The notes below the pieces were generated by a model. It saw only the letters and a list, made by a program, of their open reading frames with translations. It was not told where the DNA came from and did not search any database. From Delta-02 sp964513565 (GTDB lineage: Bacteria; Desulfobacterota; Syntrophorhabdia; Syntrophorhabdales; Syntrophorhabdaceae), in assembly GCA_964513565.1 (NCBI GenBank), contig CAZENE010000016.1, positions 7,617 through 71,616 on the forward strand: a stretch of 64,000 bases of DNA, read 5' to 3'. The position numbers and the translations under genes are program-made. Shown here one piece after another: positions 33,813-41,354 of this stretch; the first letter of the stretch is position 1, and every line of letters begins with the position of its first letter.

Positions 33813-34400
33813 ATGAAGCAGATTAGCGTGAGAGCCGTTGTGACGGTCATATGTATCGGATTATGCGCGGCATCGGCCATTGCGGGACCGCCTGACGGGG
33901 TCATTATCGCACAGGCTGAAAAAGGGCGTCAGGTTCAAACGGAGAGGGCACCGGGAAAAGATCTGTTCGATATCATTAGGGATGACCATAGGAAGATCCG
34001 GGAAATATTCAATCAGTTATCCGGGCCTCCGGGAGAGGCATCACCTCCGCCGCGGGAAATCCTTCAACATTTGCATGCCGAGCTTGTTCCGCATATGATC
34101 GCCGAAGAAAATACCCTCTATGCCGAACTGGCAAAAAATCGGAATACACGGCGGAGCGCCGGTAAAACCATGAAAGAGCACCAGGACCTGAAAAGGGTCC
34201 TCGGTGAACTTGAGAACCTGAAAGATGACCAGATCAATTCGAGCCCGAGGATTGCCGAGATGCGCCAACTCATTATCAATCATGTCAGAAATGAAGAGAC
34301 CGTATTATTTCGGAGAGCCCGGAACAATCTCGACCAGGATCAAATTGCGAACCTTGCGGAGCGGTTCCAGGAAGAGAAGATAAGGGCTCAAAGACGGTAA
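33813..34400 (+). CDS. Exported hemerythrin HHE-domain protein
   Basis: A protein of 195 residues. A signal peptide is clear (MKQISVRAVVTVICIG onwards, cleavage near SAIAG). The mature part is a four-helix HHE cation-binding domain with IRDDHRKIREIF, HLHAELVPHMIAEENTLY, MKEHQDLKRVL and IINHVRNEETVLF, giving the His and Glu ligands of a di-iron site. It would bind oxygen, NO or iron in the periplasm; in an anaerobe an oxygen- or NO-scavenging role is plausible. The ATG at 33813 is preceded by AAAGGGGG; a longer frame from 33738 lacks support. Confidence 0.87.
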   Translation: MKQISVRAVVTVICIGLCAASAIAGPPDGVIIAQAEKGRQVQTERAPGKDLFDIIRDDHRKIREIFNQLSGPPGEASPPPREILQHLHAELVPHMIAEENTLYAELAKNRNTRRSAGKTMKEHQDLKRVLGELENLKDDQINSSPRIAEMRQLIINHVRNEETVLFRRARNNLDQDQIANLAERFQEEKIRAQRR

Positions 34401-34461
34401 GACGTAAGGGTGCCAGAGTTAAAGACATAATTTATTACACCTTACGCTGACAACTGAGGAC

Positions 34462-35154
34462 TTACGATCCTGACAGCCACTTAACAGCTTCGGCTATTAT
34501 CTCGTTATAAATTTCTTCATCTGTCAGGTGCAGCGCTTTGGGGACGTGGAATGAGTGATCTCCAGCCTCGATCGTGTGCAGGCGATGAGGGGTATTGATG
34601 CGTTCGAGCACGCCGAGCAGTTTGGGCATGCTGCATAGCGGATCCCTCGTTCCGACAAAAAACAGCATCGGGACCTTGATATTATATAAGTGGGCGGCCC
34701 TTAAATTTTTGGTATCGCTTGCAGCGTGGAGGGGGTAGCCGAGAAAGATGAGGCGATCAACCGGCAGTGTTCCTTCTGCCGCCAATTGCGACGCTATCCT
34801 GCCGCCCATCGATTTACCCGCGGCAACCCAGGATTCTGCCTTGATATCGAGACTTGACCGGGCATATTGGCATACCGCGGCCCATGTTTTCACGAGGGCC
34901 CCTTGGCTATCCGGGGATCTTCTCCGTTCATCCGCATAGAGAAAATTAAAACGCAGTGCGGGATAACCGGCCTCCGCCATTCCCCTGGTGAACGCCTCTA
35001 TGAGAGGCGTTGTCATATCATTCCCGGCGCCGTGAGCGACAATAACGGCCGTTCGTTTCCTCTTTGCCCGGGGCTCGACGAGTATTCCGGATGTCTTTTT
35101 CGCATCGCTCACCGGAATTGAAACAAAAGTCTCAACATACGAACCTTCAACCAT
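34462..35154 (-). CDS. Alpha/beta hydrolase, KANL3/Tex30-like
   Basis: A protein of 230 residues with the alpha/beta-hydrolase pattern: VIVAHGAGNDMTTPL (oxyanion region), nucleophile elbow AAGKSMGGRIAS, acid in FVGTRDPL and histidine in GDHSFHVP. The catalytic Ser-Asp-His triad is complete. It belongs to the small group of dienelactone-hydrolase-like proteins often annotated as KANL3/Tex30. The substrate is unknown. It stands alone between the hemerythrin gene and a decayed gene. Confidence 0.85.
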   Translation of the reverse strand: MVEGSYVETFVSIPVSDAKKTSGILVEPRAKRKRTAVIVAHGAGNDMTTPLIEAFTRGMAEAGYPALRFNFLYADERRRSPDSQGALVKTWAAVCQYARSSLDIKAESWVAAGKSMGGRIASQLAAEGTLPVDRLIFLGYPLHAASDTKNLRAAHLYNIKVPMLFFVGTRDPLCSMPKLLGVLERINTPHRLHTIEAGDHSFHVPKALHLTDEEIYNEIIAEAVKWLSGS

Positions 35155-35231
35155 GTACCCTCCAGAAGCTTGTTCGTTTATTCTATATTCTGTTTATAAC
35201 CTTCTTATCCAAATAGCACAATCTCTTACAT

Positions 35232-35252
35232 TCACGATTCACGATTCACGGT
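35232..35252. repeat. Heptamer tandem repeat (TTCACGA x2, TTCACGG)
   Basis: Three 7-base units. Read on the other strand they are CGTGAATCGTGAATCGTGAA-like, thus the same family as the AATCGTG units at 31165 and 46988. It lies in the gap between a hydrolase gene and a pseudogene. Confidence 0.7.
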
Positions 35253-35293
35253 TTTTAAAGAAAATGGAAACATAGAACCATTATATTACTCTT

Positions 35294-35847
35294 ATGGCCG
35301 GGTTGTCATATAAGAAGAATTTTCCCGTAGACCGGGTGCGAAGTCTCCTCGAGCCCGGCCCTATCGTCCTTGTCAGTTCGGCCCACAAAGGGCAGCGTAA
35401 TGTAATGACGCCCGGCTGGCATATGATGCGGGGTATGAGATTGTCGGTTTTTATATATGGTTCCAGAACTACAGCTTTTCATTGATAAAGGATACCGGGA
35501 ATGCGTCATCAACGTTCGGATCGCAGACATGATCAGGACGATAATTGGGATCGGCAATACGCATGGACCCTCGCCGGAAAATTCGAGCAATTTGATCTAA
35601 CTGCTGTCCCGCCGAAAAAATAAGCAGCGCGCCCCTCATCGGTGAATGCTATGCGAACTTCAAATGCAGGCTTATTGACCGGCGCCTCATTAAGCGTTAC
35701 AGCTTGTTCGTTTTCGAGGTTGTGAAGGCGCATAAAGCGATATCTCCCCGGTATCCGGTAACGGTGCATTACCGGGGTGACGGGATATTCATGATACCCG
35801 GGAATAATAACAGCTATAAAAAATTGTTCAAGCCGGCAAATTTGTAA
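35294..35847 (+). pseudogene. Decayed flavin reductase (DIM6/NTAB-like) gene
   Basis: The first piece (35294-35485) reads GPIVLVSSAHKGQRNVMTPGW, the flavin reductase N-terminal pattern. After a frame change the expected YSFSLI-like and ECVINV-like segments appear (about 35466-35520), then a stop and a further frame change, then LIGECYANFKCRLIDRR and SLFVFEVVKAH to a stop at 35847. All conserved blocks are in the right order but in different frames, so at least three disabling changes are present. Normal members are about 190 residues, matching the span. Confidence 0.78.
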
Positions 35848-35855
35848 AAAGTTTG

Positions 35856-36323
35856 TCACGGCAATCCCCAGCATATATTATCGAAGAGATATGCACTTAA
35901 GTGCAAGGCCTGCCGGTAAAGGAGCCGTGCCGTGTATACGGCCGTCTTGTACGCGGCTTCGGTGTCAGATTCCATGGTGCGCCTGAAAGCATCCGCCTGC
36001 CAAACCAGTACCCTGACATCTGTTTGTGCCGTAACCGTGAAAGGATGCTTGCCCGGTTCTATGAAATGGTACAATCCGAGGAGATCGCCGACCCTGCTTA
36101 TGGTGAAGCTAAGATTCTGATCGGCGTTGCACAGAAGGATGTCCGAACGGGCCTCTCCATCGGCGAGCAGCAGTATCTCGTTATCTTCCGACTGCTCTCC
36201 CCTGATTATTTCGCCCGCCTGCCATCTGCGAGCTTCAGAAGATGCTGAGAGCTCATTGAGAAGGGTTTCCGGCAAGCCCCTCAAGAGAACGGATCTTTTC
36301 AAGGTATCAACCGTTTCCTGCAT
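35856..36323 (-). CDS. Cyclic-nucleotide-binding-domain protein without HTH
   Basis: A protein of 155 residues with the beta-roll pattern of CRP-type domains: LLRGLPETLLNELSASSEARRWQAGEII at the start (residues 13-40), LLLADGEA, GDLLGLYHFIEPGKHPFTVTA and VRVLVWQADAFRRTM. There is no DNA-binding domain after it; the C-terminus is a helix that resembles the dimer helix. The cNMP-binding Glu/Arg pair is not obvious. It is the last gene of the minus-strand set with GH3 and the enolase-type gene, 15 bp after GH3. Its role is unknown; a local regulatory or scaffold function is a guess. Confidence 0.75.
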   Translation of the reverse strand: MQETVDTLKRSVLLRGLPETLLNELSASSEARRWQAGEIIRGEQSEDNEILLLADGEARSDILLCNADQNLSFTISRVGDLLGLYHFIEPGKHPFTVTAQTDVRVLVWQADAFRRTMESDTEAAYKTAVYTARLLYRQALHLSAYLFDNICWGLP

Positions 36324-36338
36324 ATATTGCTCCTTACG

Positions 36339-38027
36339 TTAGGGATTATCTTCCTCCAAGGAAATTTCGCGTTCATAGAGGAACTCATTCATAAATGAGG
36401 GGTCCTGGGACAACCTGATTATCTTAAACTGGCTGTCCGGCCTTCCTTCAGCAACCTTGCGCCTCCGGTAATCCTCGAATTCACCTTTCTTTATCACTCT
36501 TAATACCGGCGGTGATATTCGCAAGGAATCACGCTTGGCGGCATATTCAACATTCCGGGTGCGTAACTCCCGCTCCAGGGCTTTTAAGAGCCGCCTGCCC
36601 TCGGAATTGTCGCAGGGCGCATCGAATTCCGCGAGAAAAACATAGACCGGGATCTCACCCCTCATTTCGCCGACCGCCATGATAAATTCATAGTGGCCTT
36701 TGTAATGCTTGAAGGCTCCCTCCACGGCCGCCGTCACCTGCCCTTCGTAAAGTTTCTCTCCCGTGAACGACGATGTCCCTTTTCCTTTCTGCACGAACCG
36801 GATAAGCGGCGCATTTTCGTAATGCCCGGTTACCTCGATAATATCGTCTATATCATATCTGTAAAGGCCCGCATGATTGGTAATGATAGTATAGTACTGG
36901 CGATTCTGTTGCAGCATGTCCGCCTCGAGGACATCGGACTCAGCAAAAGGTCTTTCCTTCTCGGCAGGGACAAATTCGTACAAATTTGCATCGCCCGCGA
37001 GGACTCCGGACGAACCGGTATCTGTCATGGGTATAGAACTCCTGTGCTCGCTTGCGATATACCCGATGTCCCGTATGGGCAGACCTTTTGGAAACAGTGG
37101 TATGATCTTCCTGATATACTGACTGAGATTGCCTCCCTTCCAGCAGCATAGGGCCGCCAGGCGGGGCCATACATGGCGCGGCAGCAGGGTGCCATTACCG
37201 GCGTTTAGTGCGCTTTCGAGTTCCCGGGCCCGTTTCGGCCGAGGTGCGAGGCCTGCATCTATAACCTCGCGTATTGCGGCAGTCACGGGTACTTCCCCCG
37301 ATAATGTCCCGTCCCGGATATCTTTAATGATCGACAAGGAGTATTCTTCCAATATCCGCGCCATCAGGAGGACCGTGCTTGGATTGATCACATACATCAT
37401 GCGGACATCCTGTTCGACGGCGATCCTCATCAGCGTGTAATACCGCGCTTCGTAGTCCTCGATCTGATATACATCGTAAGGACTGGAATAAAGGAGCCTC
37501 AGGAACTGGGGCATGTTCTTGTATGTGTATCCCGATTCCGATCCGCACGGGATGCGGGACATGGTATATGACTGGACCTCGGGGCTTACGACCGTCAGGA
37601 TCCTTCCGTCAAAAATAGCCGGATGGTCTCGATAGAGGGCTGAGAGAAATATCTTCATTATGCGGGATTTGGAAGACCGCGATTCCTTTGTGACAGGGAT
37701 GTATTTGGCCGGGCCCGTCGTGCCGCTGGTTACGGCAAAGAACATCGGTGGGGACGCGGTCAGCTGCTCCTGGCCGCCATCCATGGAAGCTTGAATGTAG
37801 GGATAGTGCGAATCGTAATCGCCGATCGGGACTGCCTTCCGGTAATCTTCTACGGACCTTATCGATCTGAAATTGTGTGCGAGACCGAATGCGCAAGAGA
37901 CGTTTCGCTTCACGATATTGTTGAGCAGTCTCTTCTGCGATGCAGAGAACTCAAAGCAGATGTCTGTGAAATCTTTGAGGGCGGTTCCCGATATGGCAGC
38001 AAAAATGAGTTTTACGAGCAAAGCCAT
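36339..38027 (-). CDS. GH3-family acyl-adenylating enzyme
   Basis: A protein of 562 residues of the GH3 auxin-responsive promoter family. The ATP motif FFAVTSGTTGPAKYIPVT is near residue 95; other stretches are DTGSSGVLAG and YYTIITNHAGLYRYDIDDIIEV, the adenylate-binding region. Plant GH3 enzymes adenylate a carboxylic acid and conjugate it to an amino acid; bacterial members are mostly uncharacterised. The gene starts three bases after the stop of the enolase-superfamily gene, so it is in the same operon. With a dipeptide-epimerase-like neighbour, an acyl-amino-acid product is conceivable (inference). Confidence 0.9.
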   Translation of the reverse strand: MALLVKLIFAAISGTALKDFTDICFEFSASQKRLLNNIVKRNVSCAFGLAHNFRSIRSVEDYRKAVPIGDYDSHYPYIQASMDGGQEQLTASPPMFFAVTSGTTGPAKYIPVTKESRSSKSRIMKIFLSALYRDHPAIFDGRILTVVSPEVQSYTMSRIPCGSESGYTYKNMPQFLRLLYSSPYDVYQIEDYEARYYTLMRIAVEQDVRMMYVINPSTVLLMARILEEYSLSIIKDIRDGTLSGEVPVTAAIREVIDAGLAPRPKRARELESALNAGNGTLLPRHVWPRLAALCCWKGGNLSQYIRKIIPLFPKGLPIRDIGYIASEHRSSIPMTDTGSSGVLAGDANLYEFVPAEKERPFAESDVLEADMLQQNRQYYTIITNHAGLYRYDIDDIIEVTGHYENAPLIRFVQKGKGTSSFTGEKLYEGQVTAAVEGAFKHYKGHYEFIMAVGEMRGEIPVYVFLAEFDAPCDNSEGRRLLKALERELRTRNVEYAAKRDSLRISPPVLRVIKKGEFEDYRRRKVAEGRPDSQFKIIRLSQDPSFMNEFLYEREISLEEDNP

Positions 38028-38030
38028 ACG

Positions 38031-39206
38031 CTAAGCTCCTGGCGCGTCACCGATCGGTTCCCGGCGCAGGGCCATGCGTCGGACGAAGTTCCAATCGAAT
38101 GAGACGCCCAGCCCGAACCCCTGAGGGGGGATCGGAGGCCGGCCGCCATAGCGGAATTGAATAAGAGGTTCGCAGGGATCGTGCTTCAGGAGAAATTCGC
38201 CGAACGCGCCTTCTATGAAGTGCACGTTATGATAAGCAAACAACAAAATAAGCTGGGCTGCGGAAAGCAGTGATGTCTCGCCGGTATGGCATCCGATCTG
38301 TATCGAAAAACCGGCCCTTTGCGCTTGGCGGCACCGGGCAAGTGATCCGATGAGGCCGCCGCATTTTGCAAGCCGGACATTGACGGCATTGCATGCCCTT
38401 TGGCGGATAAGTGTTTCCAGTGAAGCACGGTTGTGAAAGCCTTCGTCAGCCATGATCACATATTTATCCTCTTTAGCAAGCTCTGCCATCCCGGAAAGAT
38501 CGTCGACCGGCAGGGGCTGTTCGATGACCTTCACCCCAAGGTTTGCAATCCCGGGAATGATCCGGAGCGCATCCTCAAGTGTCCAGGACATATTCGCATC
38601 AACCCTGATATCGCAGCCCTTTCCCAGGATAAGCCGCCCAAGCCGGATGGCGGGCACAGGGTTTTCGCTGTCAACCTTGAACTTCGCCGAGCTGAATCCG
38701 TAAACCCTGATGTTGAGGAGCGTTTTCAGCAGATTCAGGCCGCGCGTTTTGGAAACCACTGCGCTATAACGAAAGTGCCCGGGAATTCTTCAGTCGTTAT
38801 TCAATATGATCTGTTTTTTGAACGCTTTACCAAAAGAGTCAAGAAGTGCAAGATCGACGGCGCACCATGCCGCAGTGCGGACCTTGCGGTCGCTGACCCA
38901 CGGCACAGGCGGTTCCCCGTCGCATTCCTCGAGATACCCCACAATGTCGTTCAATGCGGAGAACCTGGTCCCGACGAGCCGCGGCAGGATCTCGTCCTTA
39001 AGAAAATTGAATGTATCACTAGGTGACTCTCCCGTTACATAAAGGCGGGGAAGCGTTTCTCCAAACCCTGTGCTTCCGGCGCTCGTCAGGCATTTGAGGA
39101 TTATGGTCTCGGAAGCGGTGCGTTCCCCGGCTGCATGCCTGAACGCCTGGCGAAAGGGAAAATTCACAGATATAAGCTCAAACCCCGTTATCTCGACCTG
39201 TTTCAT
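38031..39206 (-). pseudogene. Enolase-superfamily (dipeptide epimerase/muconate cycloisomerase-like) gene with in-frame TGA
   Basis: A single frame of 392 codons runs from ATG 39206 to a stop at 38031-38033 with one internal TGA at 38790-38792 (codon 139). The N-terminal capping domain precedes it (MKQVEITGFELISVNFPFR). The barrel follows with the enolase-superfamily site intact: KFKV (KxK), RVDAN, VIEQPL, MADEG and the second lysine in VRLAKCGG. No frameshift is involved. The TGA lies in a loop stretch (IILNND-stop-RIPGHFRYS) that varies in the family, not at a catalytic residue. It is therefore either a nonsense mutation in a dying gene or, less likely, a read-through/selenocysteine codon. 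Neighbouring genes are tightly coupled. Confidence 0.75.
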
Positions 39207-39209
39207 GAT

Positions 39210-40049
39210 TCAGGGCCACCGCGAGAGCCATAGCGCCAAGTCCCGAAAGAAAACATCCCTGTCTTCGCCGAATTCTAGGATGTGAGGGGAACTCTCGTAC
39301 GTAATAAGCCAGCGTGTGCGGGACGGCAAAGAGCAAACGAACCGGATGTTCTTTTCCACGATGGAAACGTGGTCCCGGGCGGAAAAACCTGAAAAGACGG
39401 GCTGCGAGAGGTTCCTTCTGCACCCCACCACGAAACGTCTTATACGGAAAACACCAAACCAGAACCGTGCCGTAGCCTGCCGAAGCGCCAAGGGGTCGCG
39501 GGCAATAAATTCTCTTATATCGGCAATATCTGTGAAGTCTTGCGGTTTTAGCGGAATTGCAATGTACGGATTGCCTGATAATGCGACGGAAAGCATTACC
39601 CGAGTTTTTTCAAAAAACGTGAGGTCAGTATATGTATATATGCCGGGCGATGTGAGAATGATGGATAAGACAGTATCGGGATGCCGGCATGCCGTTGCCA
39701 GGGCCGGTATGGCCCCGAAACAATGCCCGAAGATATGTATTTTCCTGGCATCGTGAGTCTGTCTGGCGTGGTCGGAAACCACCCTGACATCGTCGATGAT
39801 CCGCTCATAGCCATCCATATCGCCTTTGGTTGCGATGCTTAATCCCGAGCCCCGCCTGTCGATCGCATAAACGGGGTGTCCGAGGCGAGAGATAAAGAGG
39901 GCCGATTGCGAGAACCATCCGGAATGGCTTTGCAGCCCATGAAGCATTATCACGGGACTTCCCGGTGCTTCGCGCGCAAAACAGCGTACGGCTATAGGCA
40001 CACTGTCGCTTCCCTGTATTGCTATCATCTCGGAGCTTTCGACAGCCAT
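39210..40049 (-). CDS. Alpha/beta hydrolase with Cys at the nucleophile position
   Basis: About 279 residues from the chosen ATG at 40049 (a GTG at 40151 would add 34 low-complexity residues; neither has a good ribosome site). The oxyanion stretch VIMLHGLQSHSGWFSQSA and YAIDRRGSGLS are lysophospholipase-like. The nucleophile elbow reads FGHCFGAIPAL, so Cys110 takes the place of the usual Ser (GxSxG to GxCxG), as in dienelactone hydrolase. Near the C-terminus, SARDHVSIVEKN and a late His region complete a probable triad. It ends three bases before the start of the enolase-type gene. Substrate unknown; a thioester or lactone is possible. Confidence 0.8.
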   Translation of the reverse strand: MAVESSEMIAIQGSDSVPIAVRCFAREAPGSPVIMLHGLQSHSGWFSQSALFISRLGHPVYAIDRRGSGLSIATKGDMDGYERIIDDVRVVSDHARQTHDARKIHIFGHCFGAIPALATACRHPDTVLSIILTSPGIYTYTDLTFFEKTRVMLSVALSGNPYIAIPLKPQDFTDIADIREFIARDPLALRQATARFWFGVFRIRRFVVGCRRNLSQPVFSGFSARDHVSIVEKNIRFVCSLPSRTRWLITYESSPHILEFGEDRDVFFRDLALWLSRWP

Positions 40050-40290
40050 CGTCAGATCTTCGATACCGGGCCGGGACGACCGCAGACTTGACGACCGTGG
40101 CAACGGTGATGACGCCTGGGGTTGGCCGGTGTTGGGGATAGACCACGTCACCTCAGTAACGTGTGACCTGAAACGGAGAAATGCAATGCCTCTCCGGTAG
40201 GCTCCGAGTCATAATTATAAGAATCAATTGAGGAAATTAATCGTATTCCCGAAGGCGTTGCCCGATCTTTTCGAGAAATATTGGCGGGCT

Positions 40291-40731
40291 CTATTCTTTA
40301 TCTGTTATTACCGTCCCATATATCGTTGATTCGTATACTAGGACGCCTTTCTGGTTCTCGATGGCTATCTCGAACTTGGCGACCTGACTTCTTTCCTGCC
40401 ATATCTTGATAATGGTGTGCATGCTGTCCCCGGGATAAAGCATCCCTCTTAATTTTGTGCGTTCGATCATGCCAACCGGGACACCTTTTAGGTCAGGGTA
40501 CAGGATATGGATCAAAAGCCGTATTCCCTGGTTTACTATTTTGGACACAGCGTAATCGGGATAAATGGGATAGTCAGGTATATGGCCTGAAAAATCGGCA
40601 TCATTTCGGTTCAGCGATTTAAAGATCTTTATCTCGTCGGGAAACCTCGGGTCATAGAGCGCTTTGTCGATAGTGATATCGCGTTCCGGCAGCTTAAGCA
40701 ATTTCCCGATCTTTTTCCTTGTAAGCTTCAT
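40291..40731 (-). CDS. Small hotdog-fold protein, FabZ-like
   Basis: A protein of 146 residues. The C-terminal half, LYPGDSMHTIIKIWQERSQV and KFEIAIENQKGVLVYES, resembles the strand pattern of FabA/FabZ-type hotdog dehydratases. The catalytic His-Asp/Glu pair is not obvious; GHIPDYPIYPDY resembles the FabZ stretch in which His lies before FP, so His could be active. The ATG at 40731, eight bases after AAAGGAGG, overlaps the stop of the methyltransferase gene (ATGA). A dehydratase or acyl-binding role is uncertain. Confidence 0.6.
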   Translation of the reverse strand: MKLTRKKIGKLLKLPERDITIDKALYDPRFPDEIKIFKSLNRNDADFSGHIPDYPIYPDYAVSKIVNQGIRLLIHILYPDLKGVPVGMIERTKLRGMLYPGDSMHTIIKIWQERSQVAKFEIAIENQKGVLVYESTIYGTVITDKE

Positions 40732-41354
40732 GCACGATCCTCCTTTCGCATGATGATCCATAATCCCCCGTCTGTCGTGATCGCGGCGCAATCCATCAGG
40801 GCATTTTCCTTTAGCTCTTCCGTGATCATCTCCACCGTCACTTCTTGTTTTCCCATGAGGATATTCAGTTTCCGCGAACGGTCCGCGATAGGGGAAATTA
40901 CGTGAAGCGGAGTGTGCTTGCCGAAGCCTCCGCCGATAAATGCGATACCTGAGGGCTTGAGGACCCGATGTATTGCATGATAGTCGACCGTGAACAAAGA
41001 AGGGAAAAAGAGGGCGCCCCTGAAGATCGCAAGGTCGATGCTGTTGTCTTCGAACTCGTTCAAATGCGAACCGGTTTCGATGATCGCAACGCTGCCGGCG
41101 TGCCCCTGCGCGCCGGTCTCTTCGGCGTAGTACTTTTTCATTTGGTTTGGAAATGACCCTATATAAAAGGAATCGCCTATACCCTGCCGTTTGAGTTCAT
41201 GGATCACCCCGCAGAAAGGGCCCACCTCGATCACAGTACCGCCGCATCTGCCGTAGATATCCGCAACATGCCGGGCGAGATAGGGATAGATATCCTTCCA
41301 GAGGATGTTAATGTCACGGGCCAACCCGTAGATATCTGTCAGGTCATCTCGCAT
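40728..41354 (-). CDS. Class I SAM-dependent methyltransferase
   Basis: A protein of 208 residues. Motif I is VIEVGPFCGVI near residue 41, and DNSIDLAIFRGALFF followed by IHRVLKPSGIAFIGGGFG gives motifs II-III of class I methyltransferases. The N-terminus DINILWKDIYPYLA is typical of a family found with radical SAM or transport genes in deltaproteobacteria. It overlaps the transglutaminase gene by 11 bases and the hotdog gene by 4, so the three are co-translated. Target unknown. Confidence 0.8.
   Translation of the reverse strand: MRDDLTDIYGLARDINILWKDIYPYLARHVADIYGRCGGTVIEVGPFCGVIHELKRQGIGDSFYIGSFPNQMKKYYAEETGAQGHAGSVAIIETGSHLNEFEDNSIDLAIFRGALFFPSLFTVDYHAIHRVLKPSGIAFIGGGFGKHTPLHVISPIADRSRKLNILMGKQEVTVEMITEELKENALMDCAAITTDGGLWIIMRKEDRA

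Noticed and set aside
38750..38792. SECIS-like stem after the in-frame TGA of the enolase-type gene
   Set aside because: Only a weak CACT/AGTG pairing with a small inner stem can be drawn; not enough to claim selenocysteine insertion.
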